A stretch of 54,764 nucleotides of DNA. Source: Betaproteobacteria bacterium. Its GTDB lineage: Bacteria > Pseudomonadota > Gammaproteobacteria > Burkholderiales > Burkholderiaceae_D. The stretch is from assembly GCA_025356395.1 (NCBI GenBank), contig JANXTA010000134.1, forward strand, positions 1 through 54,764, read 5' to 3'. The notes beneath the pieces are model-generated. The model searched no databases, was not told the origin of the DNA, and was given only the letters and a program-made list of their open reading frames with translations. The translations under genes and the position numbers were made by a program. This document shows positions 17,516 to 26,221 of the stretch, piece by piece. Position 1 is the stretch's first letter. The number at the start of each line of letters is the position of its first letter.

Positions 17516-18321
17516 AGTCGTCGGCCGGGCGCCTGCTTCGGCGCGAAGAACGCCGACGGCGACTTACCGAAAGTGCGCTTGAACATCGCCGAGAAGGCAC
17601 TCTGGCTGCTGTAGCCGAGCTCGGCCGCGACCCGTGCGAGAGGCCATCCGCGCGCCACCAGCGGGGCCGCATGCGCGAGCCGCATCTGCTGGCGCCACTG
17701 GGCGAAGGTCGTGTTCAGTTCTTCCGAGAACAGACGTGCGAGCGTCCGTGCGCTCGCGCCGACCAGCGGCGCCCATTCGTCGAGCGTGCGCGCGGACGAC
17801 GGTTCCTCGATCAACGCGTTGCACAGCATGGCCAGTCGCTTGTCGTTCGGCAGCGCCATGCCGACCCGCAGCGTCTCGGCGACGCGCAGCTCGTCGAGGA
17901 TCAGCGCGCTGACGAGACGTTCGCGTCCGGGATCGGCTTCGGTCTGCGGCGAGCCGAGGTCCGCGATCAGTTCACGCAGCAGATGCGAGACCTCGATCAC
18001 GCGACACGCATCGGTGGGCATCCCGCTGGCCGACGGCAGCACGTACAGCGAGCGCATATGCGCCTCTTCGAGGATCGCGACGGCATGCGTGATGCCGGTC
18101 GGGATCCAGATCGCGCGCGACGGCGGTACGACCCAGGTGGTGTCGGCGGTCGACACGCGGACCACGCCCGTGGCCGTGTAGAGGAACTGATGCCAGCGGT
18201 GGGTGTGGGCCGACAGCGCCGCGTCGTGCTCGAGATCGCGCGCGATCAGGCGGACGGGACGCGTCGGCGACGGGTCGTAGCCGGGAGTGTTGAGATGGTG
18301 GTGCGTGAGGATGCGGGGCAT
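17512..18321 (-). CDS. AraC-family transcriptional regulator
   Basis: The ATG at 18321 is preferred to a TTG 18 bases upstream. The 269-residue protein has an N-terminal cupin domain (HTHRWHQFLYTATGVVRV, WVVPPSRAIWIPTGITHAV). The C-terminal double helix-turn-helix contains GASARTLARLFSEELNTTF and ARVAAELGYSSQSAFSAMF, followed by the AraC signature KRTFGKSPSAFF. It is divergent from the fosmidomycin-resistance-like efflux gene across 98 bases. Cupin-AraC proteins next to MFS exporters usually control them, so it is a likely local regulator. Confidence 0.92.
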   Translation of the reverse strand: MPRILTHHHLNTPGYDPSPTRPVRLIARDLEHDAALSAHTHRWHQFLYTATGVVRVSTADTTWVVPPSRAIWIPTGITHAVAILEEAHMRSLYVLPSASGMPTDACRVIEVSHLLRELIADLGSPQTEADPGRERLVSALILDELRVAETLRVGMALPNDKRLAMLCNALIEEPSSARTLDEWAPLVGASARTLARLFSEELNTTFAQWRQQMRLAHAAPLVARGWPLARVAAELGYSSQSAFSAMFKRTFGKSPSAFFAPKQAPGRRL

Positions 18322-18419
18322 CTGGCTGTATCGCGACAAAGATTGTCTTTCTATCGTAAGCCAGCCGAAGCGCCTTTGCCTACGATGCGGTTCTCGCCAG
18401 CCGTTCCGTCACCGATCCC

Positions 18420-19688
18420 ATGAACACTTCCGTCGCACCGATGCCAGCCGCGTCCATCGCCACCACCGAGTCGACCGAGCCGGCTATCGTCATGTCGCGC
18501 GCCGAAGTCCGCGACGGTCCGGCCTTCAGGGTGCTCGGCTTCCTCAGCTTCTCGCACTTCCTCAACGACATGATCCAGTCGTTGATCCTCGCGATCTATC
18601 CGTTGCTGAAGGGCGAGTTCTCGCTGAGCTTCGTGCAGATCGGGCTGATCACGCTGACCTACCAGATCACGGCGTCGCTGCTGCAGCCGCTGATCGGTCT
18701 CTACACCGACAAGCATCCGCAGCCGCGTTCGCTGTCCTTCGGCATGGCGTCGACGCTGTGCGGACTGGTGCTGCTGGCGTTCGCGCCGTCGTATGGCGCA
18801 TTGTTGTTCGCTGCTGCCTTGGTCGGCACCGGGTCTTCCGTATTCCATCCCGAGTCGTCGCGCATCGCGCGGATGGCCTCGGGTGGCAAGCACGGCCTCG
18901 CCCAGTCGATCTTCCAGGTCGGCGGCAACGCCGGCAGTGCCGCGGGTCCGCTGCTCGCCGCGTGGATCGTGATCCCCCATGGCCAGCGCAGCGTCGGCTG
19001 GTTCGCGCTCGCCGCGCTGCTCGCGATCGCGGTGCTGTGGCAGGTCGGCACGTGGTACGCGCTCCATCAACCGGCGTTCCGCGCGAAGGCGAAGGTGGCC
19101 CGCGAGACCTTGCCGTCGCTGCCGCGCGGCAAGGTCGCTGGCGCGGTCGTCATCCTGCTGTTGCTGATCTTCTCCAAGTATTTCTACATGGCGAGCATCA
19201 CCAGCTACTACACGTTCTATCTGATCGACAAGTTCGGCCTGTCGGTCCAGTCCGCGCAATACCACCTGTTCGTGTTCCTGTTCGCGGTCGCGGCCGGCAC
19301 GTTGCTCGGCGGACCGATCGGCGACCGCATCGGCCGCAAGCGCGTGATCTGGGCGTCGATCCTTGGCGTCGCGCCGTTCACGCTCGTGTTGCCGCACGTG
19401 GGCCTCGAGGTCACGACGATCCTCACGTTCGTGATCGGCTTCGTGCTCGCGTCGGCCTTCTCGGCGATCCTGGTCTACGCGCAGGAGCTGATGCCCGGCA
19501 AGGTCGGCACGGTGTCGGGACTGTTCTTCGGCTTCGCGTTCGGCATGGGCGGCATCGGCGCGGCGGTGCTGGGGCAGCTGGCCGACACGCATGGCGTGGC
19601 CTTCGTCTACCGGCTCTGCGCGTATCTGCCGCTGATCGGGCTGATCACGGCTCTGCTGCCTGACGTGCGGGCAAAGAAGCCGGGCTGA
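18420..19688 (+). CDS. fsr: MFS efflux transporter, fosmidomycin-resistance (Fsr) type
   Basis: A 422-residue, 12-helix major facilitator protein. The Fsr-type signature is near the start: GFLSFSHFLNDMIQSLILAIYP, then LLQPLIGLYTDKHPQPRSL, and GTGSSVFHPESSRIARMASGG with QSIFQVGGNAGSAAGPLLA. A second-half loop has LGGPIGDRIGRKRVIW, the MFS A-like motif. Fsr in E. coli exports fosmidomycin; the natural substrate here is unknown. An N-terminal extension of about 30 residues rich in Ala/Thr precedes the first helix. The divergent AraC gene probably regulates it. Confidence 0.9.
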   Translation: MNTSVAPMPAASIATTESTEPAIVMSRAEVRDGPAFRVLGFLSFSHFLNDMIQSLILAIYPLLKGEFSLSFVQIGLITLTYQITASLLQPLIGLYTDKHPQPRSLSFGMASTLCGLVLLAFAPSYGALLFAAALVGTGSSVFHPESSRIARMASGGKHGLAQSIFQVGGNAGSAAGPLLAAWIVIPHGQRSVGWFALAALLAIAVLWQVGTWYALHQPAFRAKAKVARETLPSLPRGKVAGAVVILLLLIFSKYFYMASITSYYTFYLIDKFGLSVQSAQYHLFVFLFAVAAGTLLGGPIGDRIGRKRVIWASILGVAPFTLVLPHVGLEVTTILTFVIGFVLASAFSAILVYAQELMPGKVGTVSGLFFGFAFGMGGIGAAVLGQLADTHGVAFVYRLCAYLPLIGLITALLPDVRAKKPG

Positions 19689-19747
19689 CGGGTCCGACGA
19701 ACATCCGCGGTGTCGCCCGGAAGCTCGAAGCGATCCGTCGACGGCGC

Positions 19748-20563
19748 TCAGCGCGCGACGCTGACGACGATCGCGCAGATCTTCCCGTCCACGGCGCCGC
19801 GTCCGAAGCGCGCTTCCAGGGCTTCGGTAGCCGCGTCGGTCGCCGCGTCGAGCTGGTCCGCGCCGCGCGCGACGATGTCGTTGCGCAGCGGCGTGCCCTG
19901 GCACATCGCCACCGCCACGGTGCGCGCCGCATCGGCGCGGCTGCGGGCGGTGATTGTTTCGAACTGAGCCGGCGTGGCGAAGCCGCCGTCCGCGAGGTCG
20001 CGCGCGATCACAATCTGGTCGTGATACCCGTGCGGCACCCGCGCGAAGAAGCGCGGCGGATCGTCCGGGAACAGCGGCGCGAGCGCTTCGGTGACGGTCG
20101 CGGCGAAGGCGTTCGTCGCGATGTCATCCCACACGTTGAACAGCAGCGTGCCGCCCGGCCGCAGCACGCGACGCGTCTCGGCGTCCGCCGAGACGCGATC
20201 GGGGAAGAACATCACGCCGAACTGGATGGCCACGATATCGAAGGCCCCGTCGTCGAACGGCAGCTGCATCGCGTCGGCCTGGCGCCAGGTGACCGGTCGC
20301 GCGGTGCCGACGGCCGCCGCCCGGTCGAGCATTGCCTGGTTGAGGTCGGTGGCCGTGATCGCCGCGTCGGGCAACGTCGCGGCGAGGTGACGCGTCAAGG
20401 CACCGGTGCCGGCCGCGAGTTCCAGCACGTCATGGGGTCGCAGGCGCGCGCAGCGCTCCGCAAGGTCGATCGCATACGGCTCGAAGATCAGCGGCACGAG
20501 CAACCGGTCATAGAGCGCCGGGATCGAGCCTGCGAATCCGTGGTCTCCTGCACTATCGTTCAT
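19748..20563 (-). CDS. Class I SAM-dependent methyltransferase
   Basis: The 271-residue product has the class I methyltransferase motifs: motif I VLELAAGTGALTRHLA (about residues 45-60), the acidic loop ITATDLNQAMLDRA, ADAMQLPFDDGAFDIVAIQFGVMFF (motif II to post-II), and RRVLRPGGTLLFNVWD. The substrate is unknown; ubiquinone/menaquinone UbiE-like and small-molecule methyltransferases share this pattern. It lies 49 bases downstream of the D-lactate dehydrogenase-like gene on the same strand and may be co-transcribed. Confidence 0.87.
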   Translation of the reverse strand: MNDSAGDHGFAGSIPALYDRLLVPLIFEPYAIDLAERCARLRPHDVLELAAGTGALTRHLAATLPDAAITATDLNQAMLDRAAAVGTARPVTWRQADAMQLPFDDGAFDIVAIQFGVMFFPDRVSADAETRRVLRPGGTLLFNVWDDIATNAFAATVTEALAPLFPDDPPRFFARVPHGYHDQIVIARDLADGGFATPAQFETITARSRADAARTVAVAMCQGTPLRNDIVARGADQLDAATDAATEALEARFGRGAVDGKICAIVVSVAR

Positions 20564-20612
20564 GCAGCGGTCTCCGTCCTGGCGGTGCGTGTCGTCAAAC
20601 GCCGAGCAAGCT

Positions 20613-22028
20613 TCAATCCAGCGCGACGATCTTCCCAGGATTCATGATGTTCTTCGGATCGAACGCGCGCTTCAACGCCCGCATCAGGTCCAGCGCGTCC
20701 TCGCCGTGTTCCTCGATCAGGAACGGCATCTTGTGCAGGCCCACGCCGTGCTCGCCAGTGCAGGTGCCGTCCATCTGTATGGCGCGCGACACGAGCGCGT
20801 GATTGATCTTCTCGGCCTCGACGAATTCTTCCGGCTTGGCGGGATCGACCAGCAGCATCACGTGATAGTTGCCGTCGCCGACATGGCCGAGGATCAGCGA
20901 CGGCAGCGATGACTGTTCGCAGTCGGCGACAGTCGTCGAAATCGATTCGGCGAGCTTCGAGATGGGCACGCAGACATCGGTGGTGATCGCGCGCGTCCCT
21001 GGCTTGACCTGCAATCCCGCGAAGTAGGCGTTGTGACGCGCACTCCACAGCTTGGTCCGGTCCTCGGGATTGGTGGCCCACGTGAACTCCATCCCGTTGT
21101 GATCGGTCGCGATCTCCTGGACCAGCTCGGCCTGTTCCTTGACGCTGGCTTCGGAGCCGTGGAACTCGAACAGCAGCAGCGGCGACTCCTTCAGCGTCAG
21201 CTTGCTGTGCACGTTGACCGCCTTGACGAACGCGGCATCGAGGAACTCGACGCGTGCGACCGGCACGCCCATCTGGATGGTGGTGATCACGCAGTGCACC
21301 GCGTCCTCGACCGTCGCAAAGTTGCAGATCGCGGCCGAGATGGCTTCGGGATGCGGGTACAGCTTCACGGTCACCTCGGTGATGATCCCGAGCGTGCCTT
21401 CGCTGCCGACGAAGATGCGCGTCAGGTCGTAGCCGGCCGACGACTTGCGGGCGCGGCGCGCGGTCTTGATGATCTTGCCTGCGGCGGTCACCACGGTCAG
21501 CGACACGACGTTCTCGCGCATCGTCCCGTAGCGGACCGCGTTGGTGCCTGATGCGCGGGTCGCTGCCATGCCGCCCAGCGACGCGTCGGCCCCCGGATCG
21601 ATCGGGAAGAACAGGCCGGTGTCCTTGATGTGGACGTTGAGCGCCTTGCGCGTGACGCCGGCCTGTACCGTCGCGGTCAGGTCTTCGGCGTTGACCGCGA
21701 CGACCTGATTCATCTCGGACACGTCGAGCGAGATGCCGCCGCGGATCGCGAGCAGGTGACCTTCGAGCGACGAGCCGGTGCCATAGGGAATTACCGGCAC
21801 TTCGTATTGCGAACACAGCTTGACGATGTCGGCGACCTCCTCGGTGCTGTGCGCGAATACGACCGCGTCGGGCAGCATCGGATCGAAGGCGGACTCGTCG
21901 CGGCCGTGATGCAACCGGATCGCCTCGGTCATCGAGAAACGCGTGCCGAAGCGCGTGCTCAGCACCTCGACGAAGGCGTCGGGCAAGGCCCGCTTCAGCA
22001 GCGACAGATGGGGCATCGGATGATTCAT
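20613..22028 (-). CDS. FAD-linked oxidase, D-lactate dehydrogenase (cytochrome)-like
   Basis: From the ATG at 22028 the protein is 471 residues. It is a second GlcD/Dld-type flavoprotein: VIPYGTGSSLEGHLLAI, DPGADASLGGMAATRASGTNAVRYG, SAGYDLTRIFVGSEGTLGIITE, HVGDGNYHVMLLVDP, and the catalytic-loop motif CTGEHGVGLHKM. Closest known group is mitochondrial-type D-lactate dehydrogenase (cytochrome), which acts as a single polypeptide, unlike glcDEF. It would oxidise D-lactate or another D-2-hydroxy acid. Divergent from glk across 157 bases. Confidence 0.9.
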   Translation of the reverse strand: MNHPMPHLSLLKRALPDAFVEVLSTRFGTRFSMTEAIRLHHGRDESAFDPMLPDAVVFAHSTEEVADIVKLCSQYEVPVIPYGTGSSLEGHLLAIRGGISLDVSEMNQVVAVNAEDLTATVQAGVTRKALNVHIKDTGLFFPIDPGADASLGGMAATRASGTNAVRYGTMRENVVSLTVVTAAGKIIKTARRARKSSAGYDLTRIFVGSEGTLGIITEVTVKLYPHPEAISAAICNFATVEDAVHCVITTIQMGVPVARVEFLDAAFVKAVNVHSKLTLKESPLLLFEFHGSEASVKEQAELVQEIATDHNGMEFTWATNPEDRTKLWSARHNAYFAGLQVKPGTRAITTDVCVPISKLAESISTTVADCEQSSLPSLILGHVGDGNYHVMLLVDPAKPEEFVEAEKINHALVSRAIQMDGTCTGEHGVGLHKMPFLIEEHGEDALDLMRALKRAFDPKNIMNPGKIVALD

Positions 22029-22119
22029 GCGCGTCTCGGCGGTCTGATGTGGGGTCGGCGACTTCGGGCGGCGCGTCCAGCAGGCGGCCCGTCCATCGGG
22101 TCGACTAGTGTAGCCCTGC

Positions 22120-22147
22120 CTGACGGCCCGGGACACAACCTTACAAT
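22120..22147 (+). promoter_or_regulatory. Candidate sigma70 promoter of glk
   Basis: CTGACG (22120-22125) and TACAAT (22142-22147) are separated by 16 bases and lie 38 bases before the glucokinase ATG. The -10 matches the consensus at five of six positions. It is found by eye in a GC-rich intergenic region and is unproven. Confidence 0.35.
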
Positions 22148-22185
22148 CGACCTTCCGACACCTGGCGGCGCTCGCCGTTCCCGAC

Positions 22186-23175
22186 ATGGTTTCCAGCTCG
22201 TCATCGCCCCGCATCGTCGCGGACATCGGCGGCACCAACGGTCGCTTCGCGATCGTCCGCGATGGTCAGGTCACCGAGCGCCGCGAGTACCGCAACGCCG
22301 ACTTCCCCGACCTCGCTACCCTGATGCGCAAGTACCTGGACGACGCGGGCAGCGCCGACGACGACGTCGAGATCGCATGCCTGGCGGTTGCCGCGCCGAT
22401 CTCCGTCGACGAACAGGCCAAGTTCACCAACGCGCGATGGCAGGTCAGCGCGCGTGGCCTCGAGAAGGCGATGGGCTTGAAGCGCGTCGCGCTGATCAAC
22501 GACTTCGCCGCGCAGGCCTACGGCCTTGAGACGCTCGGTGCGGACGACTTGGACTTCATCGCGCCCGGCTCGGGCTTCGCGCCCGACTCCGCGGCCCGCG
22601 TCGTGTTCGGTCCGGGCACCGGCGTCGGCTGCGCCGCGCTCGTGCCGTCCATCGAGAAGGGTGGCCTCCCGGTCGCGGTCACCAGCGAGGGCGGCCACAT
22701 GGGCTACTCGGCCACCACGGTCGACGACCGGAAGATCTTCGACCTCGCGTTCGGCCGCTACGGCCGCGTGTCGTGGGAGCGGGTGTGCTGCGGTGCCGGA
22801 CTCGCGCTGGTACACGCCGCGCTGTGGCCGGACGATGCGGTCGTGGGCGTGACCGACGGCGACCCGAGCGAGGTCGTGCGACTCGCTCAGGCCGATGCGA
22901 CGAGCCATGCCGGACTGAGCGTGCGGCAGTACAGCGGTATGCTCGGCTCTTTCGCGGGCGACCTCGCGCTGGTCTTCCGCACGACCGGCGGCGTGTATCT
23001 CACGGGCGGCGTGATCGGCCATCTCGGCGACGCGTTCGATCGCAAGACCTTCCTCCAGCGCTTCATCGACAAGGGTCGTTATCGCGAGTGGCTGGACAGC
23101 CTGTCGGTGAACCTGATCGTCGCGGACGACGTGGCGTTGCGCGGCTGTGCGCGGTATCTCGAACGGACCGCGTAG
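22186..23175 (+). CDS. glk: Glucokinase
   Basis: A 329-residue glucokinase of the E. coli Glk type, phosphorylating glucose with ATP in the cytoplasm. Motifs: phosphate-binding [14 protein letters not shown] (about residues 10-23), substrate-binding region [14 protein letters not shown] with the catalytic Asp, [12 protein letters not shown], the glucose-binding [10 protein letters not shown], and [13 protein letters not shown]. The length is typical (321 in E. coli). The next gene, ynfA, starts one base after its stop. Confidence 0.95.
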   Translation: MVSSSSSPRIVADIGGTNGRFAIVRDGQVTERREYRNADFPDLATLMRKYLDDAGSADDDVEIACLAVAAPISVDEQAKFTNARWQVSARGLEKAMGLKRVALINDFAAQAYGLETLGADDLDFIAPGSGFAPDSAARVVFGPGTGVGCAALVPSIEKGGLPVAVTSEGGHMGYSATTVDDRKIFDLAFGRYGRVSWERVCCGAGLALVHAALWPDDAVVGVTDGDPSEVVRLAQADATSHAGLSVRQYSGMLGSFAGDLALVFRTTGGVYLTGGVIGHLGDAFDRKTFLQRFIDKGRYREWLDSLSVNLIVADDVALRGCARYLERTA

Positions 23176-23176
23176 C

Positions 23177-23512
23177 TTGGAATTCGCGAAGACGTTCGCG
23201 CTCTTCGTCGCGACGGCGGTCGCCGAGATCGTCGGTTGCTACCTGCCATGGCTCTGGCTGCGGCAGGATCGCTCGGCCTGGCTGCTCGTGCCTGCGGCTG
23301 CTTCGCTCGCCTTGTTCGCGTGGCTGCTGTCGCTCCACCCGACGGCTGCCGGTCGGGTCTATGCGGCCTACGGCGGGGTCTACATCGGCGTAGCAGTCCT
23401 CTGGCTGTGGGCCGTCGATGGCGTGCGGCCGACCCTGTCCGACTGCATCGGCGTCAGCCTCTGCCTCGTCGGCATGGGCGTGATCATGTTCGGCGAGCGC
23501 GTCGAACGCTGA
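23177..23512 (+). CDS. ynfA: YnfA (UPF0060) family small membrane protein
   Basis: A TTG at 23177, one base after the glk stop, gives the standard 111-residue length and N-terminus ([20 protein letters not shown]); an upstream GTG inside glk does not match. Four membrane helices are visible, with [35 protein letters not shown] and the [19 protein letters not shown] ending, all hallmarks of the family. YnfA resembles small multidrug transporters, but its natural role is unclear. It is probably co-transcribed with glk. Confidence 0.9.
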   Translation: MEFAKTFALFVATAVAEIVGCYLPWLWLRQDRSAWLLVPAAASLALFAWLLSLHPTAAGRVYAAYGGVYIGVAVLWLWAVDGVRPTLSDCIGVSLCLVGMGVIMFGERVER

Positions 23513-23537
23513 CCGGACGTCGGTGGTCGCGTTTCAT

Positions 23538-23551
23538 CCCGCTTCGGCGGG
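23538..23551 (+). terminator. Short UUCG-loop hairpin after ynfA
   Basis: CCCGC and GCGGG pair around a TTCG tetraloop 26 bases after the ynfA stop. The stem is only five base pairs and the downstream tract is not T-rich, so it may be a weak terminator or an mRNA 3' end stabiliser. Confidence 0.3.
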
Positions 23552-23589
23552 TTCCGTCGCATCGACGCGGAGCGCCCGGACCGCTTCCC

Positions 23590-23595
23590 TATAAT
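23590..23595 (+). promoter_or_regulatory. Consensus -10 element upstream of the adenosyltransferase gene
   Basis: A perfect TATAAT sits 55 bases before the start codon at 23651 in otherwise GC-rich DNA. No good -35 is visible at 16-18 bases upstream. No cobalamin riboswitch-like sequence is seen between it and the gene. Confidence 0.45.
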
Positions 23596-23650
23596 CGCGG
23601 GCTTCGCGACGGCGGCCCCCGGCTCGCTCGCCTACAACAACCACGAACCC

Positions 23651-24208
23651 ATGGGCAAACGACTCACGCAGATCGCGACGCGAACCGGCGACGACGGCAC
23701 GACCGGGCTCGGCGACGGCTCGCGCACTGACAAGGACGCGCTGCGGGTCCATGCGATGGGCGACGTCGACGAGCTCAACAGCGTGCTCGGCCTGCTGGTC
23801 TGCAACGACGTGCCCGACGACGTGCGCGGCGTTTTGTTGGACATCCAGCACGACCTGTTCGACGTCGGCGGCGAGCTGTCGATCCCCGGCTACACGATGG
23901 TCACCGAAGCGCAGGTCGCGGCACTCGACGACTGGCTCGCGACCTACAACGCGCAACTGCCGCGACTCGAGGAATTCATCCTGCCGGGTGGATCGCCGTC
24001 CGCCAGCATCGCGCACATCGCACGCACCGTCGCGCGTCGCGCCGAACGTTCGGTCGTCGCGCTCGGCAAGGTCGAGCCTGTCCGCGTCGAGCTGCGTCAC
24101 TACCTGAACCGCCTCTCCGACCTGCTGTTCGTGCTCGCCCGCGTCCTCAATCGTCATGCAGGGGGCAGCGACGTGCAGTGGCAGAAAAACAAGAACTCGA
24201 CCCGATAG
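23651..24208 (+). CDS. PduO-type cob(I)alamin adenosyltransferase
   Basis: A 185-residue ATP:corrinoid adenosyltransferase, which transfers the adenosyl group of ATP to cob(I)alamin to form coenzyme B12. The N-terminal ATP-binding motif TRTGDDGTTGLGDGSRTDKD is present (about residues 10-29), then AMGDVDELNSVLGLL, FDVGGELSIPG, EEFILPGGSPSASIAHIART, and the C-terminal hallmark RHYLNRLSDLLFVLAR. Length and motifs fit the PduO family, as opposed to CobA or EutT. The following M3 peptidase gene starts four bases after its stop; no cobalamin genes are adjacent. Confidence 0.93.
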   Translation: MGKRLTQIATRTGDDGTTGLGDGSRTDKDALRVHAMGDVDELNSVLGLLVCNDVPDDVRGVLLDIQHDLFDVGGELSIPGYTMVTEAQVAALDDWLATYNAQLPRLEEFILPGGSPSASIAHIARTVARRAERSVVALGKVEPVRVELRHYLNRLSDLLFVLARVLNRHAGGSDVQWQKNKNSTR

Positions 24209-24212
24209 AACG

Positions 24213-26195
24213 ATGACCCGGCTCTCGGCTCTCGCAGCCCTCGCGCTCGCAGCGATCTCTTCGTCCACGCCTGCTGCGGAGTCGGTGGTTCCTCCCACCA
24301 TTCCCATCGTCGACGCAGCGACGATCGAGACGCAATGCGATGCGAAGCTCGTCGCCTTTCGCAGCCGCATGAAGGCGATGGAATCAGTGCGCTCGTCGAA
24401 GGGCATCTTCGACGCATGGAATCGGCTCTCGATCGAGATCGACGACTTCGGCGGGCCGATCGGAGCCGCGGTCAACCTGTCGACCGACAAGGCGACCCGC
24501 GAAGCGGCCGATGCCTGCACGGCCAAGCTGGCGCCGTTCAGCACCGAGTTGTTCCAGAGCGAGGCGTTGTATGCACGAGTGCGCGACGCGAAGCCGGTCG
24601 ACGCGATCCAGACCAGCTATCGCAAGCTCCTGCTCGAATCGTTCGAGGACTCGGGCGTCACGCTGCCGAAGGACCAACGCGAGCGGGTCAAGTCGATCAA
24701 CGAGCGCATCACCACGCTCGGCCTCGAGTACGACAAGAACGTGCGCGACGACGCGACGACGGTCGTGATGCAGCCCGACGAGATGGCCGGCCTTCCCGAG
24801 GCCTACCTGGCCGCGCAGAAGCGCGATGCGGACGGCGCCTATGTCCTGCCGCTGACCTACCCGGCCTATCGACCCTTCCTCGAACTGGCCAGCAAGCCCG
24901 ATGCCCGCCAGCGTTACTGGATCGCGATGACCAACAAGGGCGGTGCGCAGAACCTGCCGTTGCTCGACGAGGCCGTGCGACTGCGCAGCGAACTGGCCGG
25001 CCTGTACGGCCAGCCCGACTACGCGACTTACCTCCTGCGCCGTCGCATGGTCGGCGATCCGCAGACCGCCTATCGCTTCCTCGGCGAGGTCCGCACCGCC
25101 GTCACGGATCTCGAGAAGAAGGACATCGAGGAGCTGCGTGCCTTCAAGGCGCAGGACCTGAAGCAGCCGGACGCGCGTCTCGATCGATGGGACGTCGCGT
25201 ACTACCAGGAGAAGCTCCGCAAGGCACGCTACAACGTCGACCAGGAGGCGCTGCGCGCGTATTTCCCGACCGAGGCCAGCGTGGCCTACGTGCTCAAGGT
25301 CGCCGAGACGCTCTACGGCATCCGCTTCGAAGCACGACAAGTGGCAACCTGGCATCCGACCACGCGCTTCTACGACGTCTACGAAGCGCAGGGCGCGGGC
25401 AGGGGCAACTACGTCGGCGGCGTCTATCTCGACCTCTTCCCGCGCGAAGGCAAGTACGGCCACGCGCATGCGGAAGGGGCACGCGGCGAGTCGTCGCTGG
25501 CGCATCGCACGCCGATCTCGATCCTGGTCGTCAACCTCAACGAGAAGGGCCTGAACGAGGACGAGCTCGTCACGCTGATGCACGAGTTCGGCCACGTGCT
25601 GCACGGCGTGCTGTCGAAGGCGCGTTACGTCGACCAGTCGGGTGCCAACGTCCAGTGGGACTTTGCCGAAGCGCCTTCGCAGATGTTCGAGGAATGGGCG
25701 ATGCGCGAGGAGCCGCTGTCGCTGTTCACGCAGATCTGCAAGGACTGTCCTCATCTGACCCACGGGCAGATCGGGCAGATGGAAGCGGCTCGCAAGTTTG
25801 GTCAGGGCGCGGCGTATGCGCGTCAGTTGCTGCTGGCGAGCTACGACCTGGCCCTGACCACGCCCGTGCCGGCAGGTGCCTTGCAGACCTGGGAGAAGCT
25901 CGACGGCGCGACGCCGCTCGGCCATGTCGCGGGCACGCTGTTCCCGGCCAACTTCACGCACCTGATGGACGGCTACGCGGCGGGCTACTACGGCTACATG
26001 TGGAGCAAGGTGCTGGTGCTCGACATGCTGTCGGGCTTCCACGGCCATCTGATGAAGCCCGTCGACGACGCGCGCTATCGCAAGGACATCCTGTCGCGCG
26101 GCGGCGAGGTTCCGCCCGGGCAGATGGTCCAGGATTTCCTCGGGCGCAAGCCCAACAGCGACGCGTTCTTCCAGGAGATCACCGGCAAGCGGTGA
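24213..26195 (+). CDS. Exported M3-family zinc metallopeptidase, copy 1
   Basis: The ATG at 24213 opens with a signal peptide (MTRLSALAALALAAISSSTPA), so this 660-residue thimet-oligopeptidase-like enzyme is periplasmic, unlike cytoplasmic PrlC/Dcp. The zinc motif HEFGH is at residues 457-461, with the downstream Glu in FAEAPSQMFEEW; the C-terminal FTHLMDGYAAGYYGYMWSKV segment with conserved His/Tyr closes the active site. M3 enzymes cleave short peptides. It starts 4 bases after the adenosyltransferase stop and is followed 26 bases later by a paralogue. Confidence 0.92.
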   Translation: MTRLSALAALALAAISSSTPAAESVVPPTIPIVDAATIETQCDAKLVAFRSRMKAMESVRSSKGIFDAWNRLSIEIDDFGGPIGAAVNLSTDKATREAADACTAKLAPFSTELFQSEALYARVRDAKPVDAIQTSYRKLLLESFEDSGVTLPKDQRERVKSINERITTLGLEYDKNVRDDATTVVMQPDEMAGLPEAYLAAQKRDADGAYVLPLTYPAYRPFLELASKPDARQRYWIAMTNKGGAQNLPLLDEAVRLRSELAGLYGQPDYATYLLRRRMVGDPQTAYRFLGEVRTAVTDLEKKDIEELRAFKAQDLKQPDARLDRWDVAYYQEKLRKARYNVDQEALRAYFPTEASVAYVLKVAETLYGIRFEARQVATWHPTTRFYDVYEAQGAGRGNYVGGVYLDLFPREGKYGHAHAEGARGESSLAHRTPISILVVNLNEKGLNEDELVTLMHEFGHVLHGVLSKARYVDQSGANVQWDFAEAPSQMFEEWAMREEPLSLFTQICKDCPHLTHGQIGQMEAARKFGQGAAYARQLLLASYDLALTTPVPAGALQTWEKLDGATPLGHVAGTLFPANFTHLMDGYAAGYYGYMWSKVLVLDMLSGFHGHLMKPVDDARYRKDILSRGGEVPPGQMVQDFLGRKPNSDAFFQEITGKR

Positions 26196-26221
26196 TCGAC
26201 CTTCAACTTTCGACAGACCCC

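Noticed and set aside
18420-19688. Fsr-like gene as evidence for an antibiotic-resistance island
   Set aside because: Chromosomal MFS gene with its own regulator and no mobile-element ends around it.
23513-23650. Cobalamin riboswitch before the adenosyltransferase
   Set aside because: Only 138 bases, and no B12-box-like sequence is visible; only a -10 and a short hairpin.
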